From assembly GCF_005925345.1 (NCBI RefSeq), contig NZ_SSHJ01000015.1, positions 46,735 to 110,734 on the forward strand: a stretch of DNA of 64,000 nt. Direction: 5' to 3'. The position numbers and the translations under genes were made by a program. Position 1 is the first letter of the stretch. Each line of letters begins with the position of its first letter. The notes under the pieces were generated by a model that worked only from the letters and a program-made list of their open reading frames with translations, did not search any database and was not told where the DNA came from. Source of the DNA: Pedobacter ureilyticus (lineage in GTDB: Bacteria; Bacteroidota; Bacteroidia; Sphingobacteriales; Sphingobacteriaceae). Below, piece by piece: positions 39,307 through 48,495 of the stretch.

Positions 39307-39817
39307 TTTTGTTATGCTTTTAGCTGGCCTTGCACTATGCTGTTTTTATGTATGTCTAATTGGTTGATGCTGCACGATGTTAAAAGGTAAGAATAGCATG
39401 TTTGGCAATTCCCTAATCCCGAATGTGGGGATATCCCAAACTCGAACAGCAAATTAACAAATCTCCAAATTTGGCATATCTCTAAGCTATTTAAACTCCC
39501 AGCTATAATTTCTTCTAAAAGCACTCAATTCAGTGTAAAAGTTTCCCAGCCTGCAATAGTTGTTCGGTTACATTTTATTACCATACATTATCAGTACCAT
39601 ATCTTTGGTTAAGATAAAGCTACGGCTACAGATTAGAGTTTCGCAAAAGGGTATGGGGTGTTTCGGAAATGATTTAATTTTGTGCGACGTTATGATGGGC
39701 AAAGGGAGGGTACCACTTAGCCAATTCCCGAATTAACAGCAACAAGATTAGCTACAGAATTTCTTCAGAATTGCATTTTAGGTTTGCATTAGCTAACACA
39801 TCAAATCTTATGCGGAT
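39307..39817. other. Intergenic region of about 510 bp
   Basis: No gene supported. A TAATTTTG match to the -7 box at 39675-39682 is 136 bp from the next start and lacks a -33 partner. Some AT-rich direct repeats (CCAAATTTGG-like near 39463-39475) were noted. Confidence 0.4.
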
Positions 39818-40453
39818 ATGGGCAAGGCAACTAAAAAATATGCAGGGTACCTCAGGTTTTGGCACTGGATTAATATCATTGTAATAAGCGGTTCATTCAT
39901 TACTGTTTTCTTAAATTCAACTTTGTTTGATAAAAAGACCAATGCCAAGTTTATAGCACAGCAGCTTGAGCCAGCAGGTGTATCATTAACGGCACAGCAA
40001 GCCAAAGCGGTAGCTCATGGTTTAGAAGAAAAGGTTTGGGATTGGCACGTTTACGCTGGTTATGCGCTAACCGCATTGCTGCTTTACCGCGTTATTGGCG
40101 AATTTTCGCAAAAAAGTAGCCAAAAATTATCCCAAAAAATAAAGAAAGCATTTTTGCTGTATCGTATACAAAAAGATAAGTCAAGTGCTAAGGACCTTTT
40201 TGTGAAGTTTACCTATGTCTTTTTTTATGCGATGTTGTCATTTATGGCCATCAGCGGGCTAAGTATCAAGTTTCATGAGCAACTTGGCGTATCCAATGCT
40301 ATAGCGCATAATGTCAAAGAAATGCACGAGATGGTCATGTATCTCATCCTGTCTTTCATTGTTATACATATTATAGGTGTCATTGTTGCCGAAAAAAGAA
40401 GTCAGCCTGGAATTGTATCTGATATGATTAACGGCGGCGATGCTGGTAACTGA
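39818..40453 (+). CDS. Cytochrome b/b6-type (b561-like) membrane protein
   Basis: Membrane di-haem cytochrome b, 211 residues, with four hydrophobic segments (about 14-31, 69-86, 131-150, 171-192). Haem-ligand histidines are placed as in the cytochrome b561/Ni-hydrogenase b group: FWHWINI, WDWHVYAGYA, KFHEQ, EMHEMVMY and IVIHIIGV. It would pass electrons from the quinone pool or another donor across the membrane. It is the first gene of a cluster with thioredoxin, ApbE, DUF4266 and DUF3570 genes, so it probably feeds an envelope redox chain. Confidence 0.85.
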   Translation: MGKATKKYAGYLRFWHWINIIVISGSFITVFLNSTLFDKKTNAKFIAQQLEPAGVSLTAQQAKAVAHGLEEKVWDWHVYAGYALTALLLYRVIGEFSQKSSQKLSQKIKKAFLLYRIQKDKSSAKDLFVKFTYVFFYAMLSFMAISGLSIKFHEQLGVSNAIAHNVKEMHEMVMYLILSFIVIHIIGVIVAEKRSQPGIVSDMINGGDAGN

Positions 40454-40496
40454 TTCCTTTTTTTAACTCGAATAAAAACTTAAAATATCACAACGC

Positions 40497-40937
40497 ATGA
40501 AAACCTTATTATTGTTTGTAGTCTTTACGCTGGGTTTATCAGCAAGCCCTTGGGAAGCTAATTTCGAGAATGCAAAGAAAATAGCCAAAGAGAAAAACCA
40601 GCTTATTTTATTGAATTTTTCTGGTTCCGATTGGTGTATCCCTTGCATACGTATGCACAAAGAAATATTTACAGATGCGGGATTTCTGAAAATGGCTGAA
40701 CAAAATTTAGTACTCGTGAATGCCGATTTCCCTCGTAATAAAAAAAACCAGCTGCCTGTTGAGATAAAAAAGCAAAATGAGGCATTGGCCGATCAATACA
40801 ACCCCGGAGGTAGGTTTCCTTACACCGTGCTGCTAAATGCAGAAGGTAAGGTAGTTAAAACTTGGGAAGGATTGCCCGATGAAACGCCAACACAATTTGC
40901 CGCTACACTTAAACAAATTTGTGATGCTAACCACTAG
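40497..40937 (+). CDS. Periplasmic thioredoxin-fold protein
   Basis: 146 residues: a signal peptide (LLLFVVFTLGLSAS), then a thioredoxin fold with the redox motif WCIPC in NFSGSDWCIPCIRMHKEIF, close to the DsbD-gamma/thioredoxin_7 group, and cis-Pro in GGRFPYTVLL. It would reduce disulfides in the periplasm, perhaps of a neighbouring cysteine-rich partner such as the DUF4266 protein. It overlaps the ApbE start by 14 bp, so the two genes are coupled. Confidence 0.87.
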   Translation: MKTLLLFVVFTLGLSASPWEANFENAKKIAKEKNQLILLNFSGSDWCIPCIRMHKEIFTDAGFLKMAEQNLVLVNADFPRNKKNQLPVEIKKQNEALADQYNPGGRFPYTVLLNAEGKVVKTWEGLPDETPTQFAATLKQICDANH

Positions 40938-41874
40938 TATTGAACTCGGTTTACAATCGTTTAAGCGCAGCCAAAGGTTAATGGGTAATACCTTTGAGCT
41001 TACGGTAGTAGCCGAGGATGAAGCTTGGGCCAACGCTAAATTGGATATGGCTGTTGATGAAATTAAAAGGATTGAAAGATTACTGACCACCTTTGACGAA
41101 CATAGCCAAACCAATCAAATTAACCAACAAGCTGGTGTGGCAGCTGTAAAGGTTGATCAGGAAGTGTTTAACCTTATTGAGCGTTCCCTAAGGATTTCTA
41201 GCGTTACCGATGGGGCTTTTGACCTATCTTATGGATCTATTGATAAGAGGCTATGGAATTTTGATCAACACATGAGCACATTGCCCAGCGTAGCTCAAGC
41301 TCAAGCTATGGTTAGGCTCATCAATTATCAAAACATCATTTTAGATCACCAAAATGGCACGGTAAAACTAAAGGAAAAAGGCATGCGCATTGGCTTTGGT
41401 GGCATAGGAAAAGGCTATGCTGCAGATATGGCCAAGGCTTTATTAAAAAGAGAAGGGGTCGCCAATGGGATAGTAAATGCCTCTGGAGATCTTACCGCAT
41501 GGGGTACTCAGCCTAGCGGTCAGCCTTGGACCATTGGCGTAGTTAACCCAGATCATAAGCATTTGCCTTTTTCTTACCTTAATGTTGACGATATGGCAGT
41601 GGCCACTTCTGGCAATTACGAAAAATATGTGATGATTGATGGCATCAAATATTCGCACACCATTAACCCTAAAACCGGATTGCCTGTAACAGGCATTAAA
41701 AGCGTAACTATCATTAGTCCCAATGCAGAAATAGCCGATGCCATGGCTACTCCGGTAACCATTATGGGGGTTAAGGCCGGTTTAAACCTCATCAACCAGA
41801 TCCATTATTTGGCTTGTATCATTATCGATGACGAAAATCGAATTTACACCAGTAAAAATATCAATCTCAAATGA
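40924..41874 (+). CDS. apbE: ApbE-family FAD:protein FMN transferase
   Basis: Attaches FMN covalently to Thr/Ser of exported redox proteins, using FAD. 316 residues from the ATG at 40924; the longer frame from 40879 lies inside the thioredoxin gene. Family marks: RLMGNTFELTV, GIGKGYAADMAKALL, NASGDLTAWG, WTIGVVNPD, TSGNYEKYV and YSHTINPKTGLPV. The usual signal peptide or lipobox is not visible, while most family members act outside the cytoplasm. It overlaps the DUF4266 gene start by 4 bp. No classical flavinylation motif was found in a neighbour; the closest is SGAN in the DUF4266 protein. Confidence 0.9.
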   Translation: MLTTSIELGLQSFKRSQRLMGNTFELTVVAEDEAWANAKLDMAVDEIKRIERLLTTFDEHSQTNQINQQAGVAAVKVDQEVFNLIERSLRISSVTDGAFDLSYGSIDKRLWNFDQHMSTLPSVAQAQAMVRLINYQNIILDHQNGTVKLKEKGMRIGFGGIGKGYAADMAKALLKREGVANGIVNASGDLTAWGTQPSGQPWTIGVVNPDHKHLPFSYLNVDDMAVATSGNYEKYVMIDGIKYSHTINPKTGLPVTGIKSVTIISPNAEIADAMATPVTIMGVKAGLNLINQIHYLACIIIDDENRIYTSKNINLK

Positions 41875-42104
41875 ACATAAAATCAAGAAAACCCCATGTG
41901 CGGCTTATGCTATGGCTAGGCCTACTGGCTTTGGCAACTTCCTGTACTACGGTAAAGGAATACCAAAAAAATAGATTAAATGATGCGGAAATGGCTTTAG
42001 CCAACCGAAAGGTAGAAAAAACAGAGCTAAGTTTTCAAGGCTACCGAGAGGGAGCTTCTGGAGCCAACGCAGGTAAAAGTGGCGGCGGCTGCGGCTGTAA
42101 TTAA
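41871..42104 (+). CDS. DUF4266 small lipoprotein
   Basis: 77 residues. Lipoprotein signal with Cys after LLALATS (about residue 25), then KEYQKNRLNDAEMALANRKVEKTELSF and the strongly conserved tail of the family, Gly-rich and ending GGGCGCN. The two terminal cysteines could bind a metal or form a redox disulfide. DUF4266 genes regularly stand between apbE and a DUF3570 gene, exactly the order here. Function not established. Confidence 0.87.
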   Translation: MNIKSRKPHVRLMLWLGLLALATSCTTVKEYQKNRLNDAEMALANRKVEKTELSFQGYREGASGANAGKSGGGCGCN

Positions 42105-42154
42105 TTCGCAAATTTTTAAGTTAATACAAATCATCTTACGCTAAACTTATACTG

Positions 42155-43351
42155 ATGAAAAAAGTATTTTTAACGGTAGCTACGGCCTTTGCCCTGCTGC
42201 ACCCAAGCTTCGCACAAACTAGTCCAAAAGCAGAAAACACTGGTTACCAAAGCCGCAAGCTAAAATTTGAAGAAATTAATTTGGTATCTAGCTACTACAC
42301 TCAGGATGGCAACAATGCAGCGGTAACAGGAGGCATAGGTTCGCAAAAATTAACCGATATTGCTAATGTATTTGACGTAAAGCTTACCAAATACGATAGC
42401 AAAGAACGTAAACATACCTTTGGCTTAGAGGTAGGCATAGATCATTATACCTCAGCCTCCTCAGATCAAATTGATTTGCAGGCCAACTCTTCTGCTTCTC
42501 ATGCCGATGCACGCATTTATCCTTCTTTAAGTTGGAGCATAGAGAATGAGAAAAAAGGAACCACTTTGGCTTTTGGCCTATCCTCATCTGCCGAGTACGA
42601 TTACCTTTCTTTTGGTGGTAACGTAGCTTTTTCTGCTAAAACCAAAGATAGAAATGGCGAGTTTACGGCTAAATTTCAAACCTATTTAGACCAAGTTACC
42701 CTAATTTTGCCTATAGAATTTAGGCCCAACGGCGGCGAGCATGAAACGGGGGGGACGGCCGCAAGAAATACCTTTGCTGGTTCATTATCTTACTCGCAAA
42801 TTGTTAACCAGCGCCTACAGCTCATGCTACTTGCCGATGTGGTGCAGCAAAATGGTTACCTAAGTTTGCCGTTTCATAGGGTGTATTTTACCGATGGCAG
42901 TGTACATCAAGAAAAATTACCTAGCAGCCGCTTTAAACTGCCATTGGGCTTTAGGGCCAATTACTTTTTAGGCGATAACCTGATCATAAAAACTTACTAC
43001 CGTTTTTATACCGATAATTGGGGGCTTAACGCACATACAGCCGAACTGGAATTGCCAGTTAAAATGAGTCCATTTTTTTCAATTAGTCCATTTTACCGCT
43101 ACTATAGCCAAACGGCGGCTAAATATTTTGCCCCTTACCAGCGCCATACCATTGCAGATCAATATTACAACAGCAATTACGATTTATCTAAATTTAATAG
43201 CAACTTTTATGGCTTGGGTATACGTTTGGCTCCACCAAAAGGTGTGTTAGGGTTTCAACGGTTAAGCATGTTAGAGCTTCGCTATGGGCATTACAGCAAA
43301 AATATCAACATGAGTTCTAACATCATTTCATTAAATATTAAATATAAATAA
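42155..43351 (+). CDS. DUF3570 outer-membrane barrel protein
   Basis: 398 residues with a signal peptide (VFLTVATAFALLHPSFAQ). The rest is a chain of amphipathic strands, for example TFGLEVGIDHYTSASSDQI, FAGSLSYSQI and LIIKTYYRFYTDNWGLNAHTAELEL, ending in an aromatic/lysine strand, as in outer-membrane barrels. The pattern GLEVGIDHYTSASSDQI is typical of DUF3570. Together with ApbE, cytochrome b and DUF4266 it may form the outer part of an electron-transfer or metal-linked system; this is inference from constant gene order. Confidence 0.87.
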   Translation: MKKVFLTVATAFALLHPSFAQTSPKAENTGYQSRKLKFEEINLVSSYYTQDGNNAAVTGGIGSQKLTDIANVFDVKLTKYDSKERKHTFGLEVGIDHYTSASSDQIDLQANSSASHADARIYPSLSWSIENEKKGTTLAFGLSSSAEYDYLSFGGNVAFSAKTKDRNGEFTAKFQTYLDQVTLILPIEFRPNGGEHETGGTAARNTFAGSLSYSQIVNQRLQLMLLADVVQQNGYLSLPFHRVYFTDGSVHQEKLPSSRFKLPLGFRANYFLGDNLIIKTYYRFYTDNWGLNAHTAELELPVKMSPFFSISPFYRYYSQTAAKYFAPYQRHTIADQYYNSNYDLSKFNSNFYGLGIRLAPPKGVLGFQRLSMLELRYGHYSKNINMSSNIISLNIKYK

Positions 43352-43383
43352 CTAAATTGTTGGTCTAGTTAACGCTATAGCTT

Positions 43384-44061
43384 ATGAAGATTTTAGTGGT
43401 TGAGGATGAAGAAATACTGCGCTTAAACATCATGGATTATTTAAAGGCCGAAGGTAATGTGTGTGATTTTGCCGACCGTTTCGATACAGCCTCAGAAAAA
43501 ATGACCTTGTATGATTATGATTGTATTTTGCTAGACCTTACCTTGCCAGATGGCGATGGTTTAAAGCTGCTGCAACAACTTAAAAAAGAAGATAAAAGCG
43601 ATGGTGTCATTATCATTACCGCCCGAAGTTCGATAGATCAGCGCATAGAAGGTTTAAGCTTAGGTGCTGATGATTATTTGATCAAGCCTTTTCATCTTTC
43701 GGAACTGAGTGCCCGTATTTTGGCGGTGGTAAGGCGCAGGTCTTTTAAAGGCAATGATCTTATCGTTTTTAACGAATTAACTATTGATATCCAGCGTAAA
43801 ACCGTAAAAGTAAATAACCTAAGTATTAACCTTACCCGTAAAGAATTTGATCTTTTGCTGTATTTTTTGGCTAATAAATCTAAAGTAATTGCTAAATCGG
43901 CATTGGTAACGCACATTTGGGGCGACCATGCTGATATGGCCGACAGCTTCGACTTTATCTATACACACATTAAAAACCTGCGTAAAAAACTAGTAGATGC
44001 AGGTTGTAAAGATTATTTCCACTCGGTGTATGGTGTAGGTTATAAATTTACCGACGAATGA
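43384..44061 (+). CDS. OmpR-type response regulator
   Basis: 225 residues: a receiver domain with phosphoacceptor Asp in CILLDLTLPDGDG, conserved Lys in LIKPFHLSEL, and a winged-helix output domain (LTRKEFDLLLYFLANK, then FIYTHIKNLRKKLVDAG, YGVGYKF). It is a DNA-binding regulator, translationally coupled to the histidine kinase gene (4-bp overlap). It probably controls the redox cluster just upstream. Confidence 0.94.
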   Translation: MKILVVEDEEILRLNIMDYLKAEGNVCDFADRFDTASEKMTLYDYDCILLDLTLPDGDGLKLLQQLKKEDKSDGVIIITARSSIDQRIEGLSLGADDYLIKPFHLSELSARILAVVRRRSFKGNDLIVFNELTIDIQRKTVKVNNLSINLTRKEFDLLLYFLANKSKVIAKSALVTHIWGDHADMADSFDFIYTHIKNLRKKLVDAGCKDYFHSVYGVGYKFTDE

Positions 44062-45338
44062 GGTTGTTTACTGCATATAATAGGGTGCTATTGATTACCA
44101 GTATAGCAGGTTTATTGCTGATAGGCTATCTTTTTTACCATACCCTAAGCAATTACCTAAACAAGCAGCTAGATAATTACTTGGTAGAGGAGTTGTTGGA
44201 GGTAAAAGATTATACCACAAAAAAAGAAAGTTTTCCGGCACATACCGCTTTCGAAGATCTGGTGATCGAATACCATCAAATTAGGCAGGTTAGTTTAAAA
44301 AGACATTTCGGGGACACCATTTTCTATAACGCCAAAAAACAGGTAGAAGAAACGGGTAGATATTTGGAAGAGGACTTACAGATGGGTGGGCAAATTTATC
44401 GTGTTAAGATCATAGCTTCTAAAATTGCCCATGCCGACCAAGCGAAAAGTATTTTCTTAGTAATTATTTTGCCTGTATTGGCCTTGTTGCTGCTGCTATT
44501 GCTGGTAAGCCGCTACATGATGAAGAGAATTTGGCTGCCCTTTAAACAATTGTTGCTTAACCTAAAATCATTTAACCTTAACCAAGAACAAAACTTTGCA
44601 CAGGTAAGTACCTCTATTGCCGAATTTAAAGAACTTAACGATGCCATTGTAGATATCTCGCAGCGGGTAAAATCAGACTACAGGGAAATTAAGTTGTTTA
44701 CAGAGAATGCTTCGCATGAAATGATGACACCCATTGCGGTAATTAATGCTAAACTAGATATGATGTTGCAGTCTGCCGACTTGAGTGAAGAGCAGAGCAA
44801 AAATTTGATCGATTTGTATAGGGCAACGGCCAAACTTACTAAGCTCAATCAGTCTTTATTGTTATTGGTAAAAATTGATAACAATTTACTTAGGGATAGA
44901 GAGCAGCTCAACCTTAAATCCGTTTTGATAGAGAAGCTTCAGTATTTTCAAGAATTTACACAGCAAAACGGCATTGTTGTAAATGTAAACTTACAAAATC
45001 ATAGCTTGCTAATGAGCAGGTATTTGGCCGATATTTTATTAGATAACCTAATTGGTAACGCTATAAGACACAATAAGGAAGGCGGCAACATTGATATTAA
45101 GCTGAACAGTGAAGGTTTGTGGGTTAGCAATACAGGCGCTAACGAGCCCTTAGATGATAAAGTAGCCTTTGAGCGTTTTTACAAGTCGCCATCTTCAGAA
45201 GGTATGGGACTTGGCTTGGCCATTGTTAAACAAATTGTAGAGCTGCACCAGTTTGGAATTACGTATAGCTACCAGACAGGTGTGCATACATTTGCTGTGT
45301 TTTTTAAGCATCACTCGGCTAATAGTCCTATATTGTAA
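44058..45338 (+). CDS. Sensor histidine kinase
   Basis: 426 residues, membrane-bound kinase partner of the preceding regulator. Membrane segments at about 10-29 and 133-153 enclose a periplasmic sensor region. The phosphoacceptor helix is ENASHEMMTPIAVINAKLDMM (His near residue 220), followed by the ATPase N box LLDNLIGNAIRHN and the G2 box GMGLGLAIVKQI. Ligand unknown. Confidence 0.93.
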   Translation: MRLFTAYNRVLLITSIAGLLLIGYLFYHTLSNYLNKQLDNYLVEELLEVKDYTTKKESFPAHTAFEDLVIEYHQIRQVSLKRHFGDTIFYNAKKQVEETGRYLEEDLQMGGQIYRVKIIASKIAHADQAKSIFLVIILPVLALLLLLLLVSRYMMKRIWLPFKQLLLNLKSFNLNQEQNFAQVSTSIAEFKELNDAIVDISQRVKSDYREIKLFTENASHEMMTPIAVINAKLDMMLQSADLSEEQSKNLIDLYRATAKLTKLNQSLLLLVKIDNNLLRDREQLNLKSVLIEKLQYFQEFTQQNGIVVNVNLQNHSLLMSRYLADILLDNLIGNAIRHNKEGGNIDIKLNSEGLWVSNTGANEPLDDKVAFERFYKSPSSEGMGLGLAIVKQIVELHQFGITYSYQTGVHTFAVFFKHHSANSPIL

Positions 45339-45356
45339 TAACCAAGGCATTAACTC

Positions 45357-46064
45357 ATGAGTATGATTACGATCGAAAATTATTTAGCGCAACATTACAT
45401 CCATAAAAGCAATTGGCTTAGGGCTGCGGTTTTGGGTGCCAATGATGGCATTATTTCTATTTCTAGTTTAGCCATTGGCATAGCTGCGGCAAGTAATACC
45501 AGAGAGCCTATTTTATTGGCTACGGTAGCGGGTCTAGTAGCTGGAGCTTTATCTATGTCGGCTGGCGAGTACGTATCGGTAAGTTCGCAAACGGATACCG
45601 AAAAGGCAGATATTCAAAGGGAGAAAGCCGAACTAAAGGCCATGCCAGAGGAAGAACTACAAATTTTGGCCCAAATTTATGAAAGACGCGGATTGAAAAA
45701 GGAAACGGCCATGCAGGTGGCGGTAGAACTTAGCGAGCAAGATGCATTGGCGGCCCATGTGCGTGATGAACTGGGTATTAACGAAGTAAGTAAGGCCAAT
45801 CCTATACAGGCGGCAATGGCTTCGGGAGCAGCTTTTACAGTAGGCGGGCTAATGCCCTTGTTAGTGGTATTATTGGCGCCAGTAAAACACATGGAGTATT
45901 GGCTATATGGTGCTACGCTAATTTTTTTGATGGTTTTAGGCGCTACGGCAGCTAAAACTGGTGGTTCTAGCATTGCTAAAGCTATTTTGCGCATTACCAT
46001 TTGGGGTTCTATTGCTATGGGCCTTTCTGCATTGGTGGGATATTTGTTTGGGGTTAATGTGTAG
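45357..46064 (+). CDS. VIT1/CCC1 family transporter (iron/manganese)
   Basis: 235 residues of the VIT/CCC1 family: NWLRAAVLGANDGIISISSLAIGIAAA, EYVSVSSQTDTEKADIQREKAEL and the cytosolic EELQILAQIYERRGL loop, with about five membrane segments. Members move ferrous iron or manganese out of the cytosol. It lies 19 bp after the kinase gene, so it may belong to the same transcript and link the redox cluster to metal balance. Confidence 0.9.
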   Translation: MSMITIENYLAQHYIHKSNWLRAAVLGANDGIISISSLAIGIAAASNTREPILLATVAGLVAGALSMSAGEYVSVSSQTDTEKADIQREKAELKAMPEEELQILAQIYERRGLKKETAMQVAVELSEQDALAAHVRDELGINEVSKANPIQAAMASGAAFTVGGLMPLLVVLLAPVKHMEYWLYGATLIFLMVLGATAAKTGGSSIAKAILRITIWGSIAMGLSALVGYLFGVNV

Positions 46065-46088
46065 GGGAGTGATGATTTGCTCCTTCTC

Positions 46089-46793
46089 TCATTCCATCCC
46101 ATCCTTTTCTATCAAATCTATGTACCAATACCCCTGTTCGGTTTCGCCATCAGGTGCTGGAAAAGTTCTAAATATTTTTTCTCCCAAGGTAAAATTAATG
46201 GGTGTTTTAAACAGTGGCCCATCAAATACAAAGGTATGAAACTCTCCATTTTCGCCGCATGGATCTATGCCTGCCGGAAGATCATTAATAAAATGCTCAT
46301 CTATAACGCGGCCGCAAAAATCTTCTAAGCCTTGTTGGGTACATACTATAATGGTTTGATAACCTAGGGAAATAAATTCTTTCAACACTTCTTTGGTATC
46401 TCTTTTCCAAAGCGGAAATTCGGCTTTTAGTCCTATTTCTGCAAGCTTGTTTTCCCGATAGACCTTTAAATCAGCTAAGAATAAATCTCCAAATATGGCG
46501 TGGGTAATACCTTCGGCTTTAAGCGTAGTAAGGTGTTTATTCATTGCTAGTTCATACGTGGCCATATCTGGCAACTCCGGCAGCTTTACCCGGTACAGTG
46601 GAAGGCCTATGCTGTTTGCCTGCTCAACTAAAAGACTTTCGCGTACGCCATGCATGCTTACCCGATTATAAGTTTGGTTTACTGTAGTGAGCAGGTATCG
46701 GATATCGAAACGTTGATTTTGCAAGATGTGGTGCAGGGCCAAACAGCTGTCTTTACCGCCACTCCAATTAAAAATACTTGCTGCCATGCTCAT
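46089..46793 (-). CDS. Dph6-like ATP-pyrophosphatase (diphthine-ammonia ligase family)
   Basis: 234 residues with the PP-loop SGGKDSCLALHHIL near the N-terminus, the YNRVSMHGVRESLLVEQANSIGLPL segment and GDLFLADLKVYRENK, as in the Dph6/MJ0570 group of N-type ATP-pyrophosphatases. Bacteria lack diphthamide, so the true role is probably another amide ligation. It is convergent with the VIT gene. Confidence 0.87.
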   Translation of the reverse strand: MSMAASIFNWSGGKDSCLALHHILQNQRFDIRYLLTTVNQTYNRVSMHGVRESLLVEQANSIGLPLYRVKLPELPDMATYELAMNKHLTTLKAEGITHAIFGDLFLADLKVYRENKLAEIGLKAEFPLWKRDTKEVLKEFISLGYQTIIVCTQQGLEDFCGRVIDEHFINDLPAGIDPCGENGEFHTFVFDGPLFKTPINFTLGEKIFRTFPAPDGETEQGYWYIDLIEKDGME

Positions 46794-46943
46794 TTCCTGA
46801 AATTAGATGATTTTGCCGTAAATATATCAATTCTCCAATCAACCCAACCACCAAATAATCTCCCGGTGTAACGGGATTAACTACGCAGAGCCGTTTGGGG
46901 GTTTCGCTTTGCAGAAAATGAACAACTACGCCTATGCCGTAAG

Positions 46944-48239
46944 TTATTCATTCAGCCATGCCCATCGTTTAGCCCAGTCTAGTAAAGCCTCATTACGCCA
47001 TTTAGAAAGTGTTTTTCCGCCCTGCAACTTCCCTAAATATAGCTCGGGGTTGGGCTTGTCGGTAAACCAAGTGTTGCCCAAAGCATAATCGCTTTTGTTT
47101 CTTTTTCCTGGCCAAAGGTTCGCTACCACCACGGCGCCCGTCTTTCCATTAAGTTCTTTGAGGGTAGAGCTAAACTTATAGTGCAGCACTTCGGCTTTTT
47201 TAGGGATATATCTCAGCGCAAATACACCATCGCCTACGTAATAGCCTGGCCATTTTTGTACGTTTTTGCCATAGGGAACTTCCATCCAGAAATAGATTGA
47301 ATCTTTCTCTGCTTTTACATTTGGCACTTTAAAACGAAACTCCATGATGACGCAATAAGCTACGGTATCTTTAAGAGTAGTGGTTTCGTTTAAGATTATT
47401 CGCGGACTATAATTGGTTGGCGTAAAACTTCCGCCCCAACTTTCTTTGCTCGGGTCATTTGGGTTGCCATCCATCATGTACAGTAGGGTAGGCGTATCGC
47501 CCATTTTGATCTCACCTTTGTAGTGGTTTGCAAAATCTCTGCCCATAAAGCTCTTGTCTTTTATATACTGCTGATAGTAATTAGAAGTGGTTACGCTATC
47601 GGGTTCGCTGCTGTGCGAAAAAAAGCCATAGTAAGAAGCATTGTTTTCTATCAACCACAAATTCGGGAAGTTAGATGCGATATAAGCGTAACTGTTGGCA
47701 CTCCATTTTTTGTTCGGCCCCCCAATCCAATAAATGCGAATCTGGTGTTGAATGCTAGGCTCGTCATGCAAAGCTTGGGCTACATCGTCTAAACCGCCCC
47801 ACACCAATATCCATAGGGGCGCTTGGTCTTTTTTCTTCGCACAGCTTACAATCCAGTTAGAGCCTTCGGTAGATTCGCCATAACCCACAAATGGCGCAGC
47901 TCCTTTTTTTCCCTGCTTGGTAATAGACCTGAGGTACTGTGGCGATGCCAGGCCTTTTTGATGTTTTTGTAATTTGGGGAGGTCTTTCTCGTAAAGATCA
48001 ATGGTTTTAAGAATTTCTTCTTTATTGCCTTCTCCAAACGAAGGGGAAGATACCAGTCCTTCTAACTTGAACTTTTCGCTGTACATTAATAAGTGTATAA
48101 GCGACTGATTGTCGTCTGGATCGGTGCCGCCAATATCTGTACTTATTAATATCCTTGGTTTGGCAGGTACTGGTTTTTGTGCCGAAGCTAAAGTTGCCAC
48201 AACGAGAGGCAGAATGATGACGAAAAGTTTAAATTTCAT
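46944..48239 (-). CDS. Secreted DUF1593 (nucleoside-hydrolase-like) protein
   Basis: About 431 residues from the ATG at 48239, which gives a proper signal peptide (FKLFVIILPLVVATLASAQ); an ATG at 48260 is upstream but unlikely. It begins with ILISTDIGGTDPDDNQSLIHLLMYS, the Asp-rich calcium-site pattern shared with nucleoside hydrolases, and follows the DUF1593 plan (LWILVWGGLDDVAQAL, IYWIGGPNKKWS). In polysaccharide loci, relatives act on sugar or glycoside substrates. A LacI-type operator-like palindrome lies 16 bp upstream. Confidence 0.85.
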   Translation of the reverse strand: MKFKLFVIILPLVVATLASAQKPVPAKPRILISTDIGGTDPDDNQSLIHLLMYSEKFKLEGLVSSPSFGEGNKEEILKTIDLYEKDLPKLQKHQKGLASPQYLRSITKQGKKGAAPFVGYGESTEGSNWIVSCAKKKDQAPLWILVWGGLDDVAQALHDEPSIQHQIRIYWIGGPNKKWSANSYAYIASNFPNLWLIENNASYYGFFSHSSEPDSVTTSNYYQQYIKDKSFMGRDFANHYKGEIKMGDTPTLLYMMDGNPNDPSKESWGGSFTPTNYSPRIILNETTTLKDTVAYCVIMEFRFKVPNVKAEKDSIYFWMEVPYGKNVQKWPGYYVGDGVFALRYIPKKAEVLHYKFSSTLKELNGKTGAVVVANLWPGKRNKSDYALGNTWFTDKPNPELYLGKLQGGKTLSKWRNEALLDWAKRWAWLNE

Positions 48240-48254
48240 GGCATTTATATTTTT

Positions 48255-48271
48255 ATGCAAACGGTTGCAAT
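48255..48271. promoter_or_regulatory. LacI-family-type palindrome
   Basis: ATGCAAACGGTTGCAAT: arms TGCAA and TTGCA around ACGG, resembling LacI/PurR-class operators with a central CG. It lies 16 bp upstream of the DUF1593 start. On the minus strand the neighbouring TATATTGC resembles a -7 box. No lacI-type gene is in the window. Confidence 0.45.
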
Positions 48272-48374
48272 ATAATTAAATTTACTACGAAAAATAACGA
48301 AATCTAAATACTACGGCAATTAACAGTTCCATTCAATCACTTACTCATCTGATAGCTATCGGATCAAAATTTCA

Positions 48375-48495
48375 TTAGTCCGAAGTCGGAGGTCTGATAT
48401 CCGAAGACTGGTCGCATAAGCAAATCCACGCATCAACAAATCAACAAATCACCAAATCCACGCATCAACAAAAAACGAACAACCAACAACAACAA
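48375..48495. repeat. Low-complexity intergenic repeats
   Basis: AGTCCGAAGTCGGAGG-like units are followed by degenerate CAACAAATC / CCACGCATCAACAAA / AACCAACAAC repeats. The first part contains the reverse complement of the 11-mer GACTTCGGACT of valS insert 1. Together with the hairpin at 48490-48531 it fills the space between the DUF1593 and TonB-receptor genes. Confidence 0.65.
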
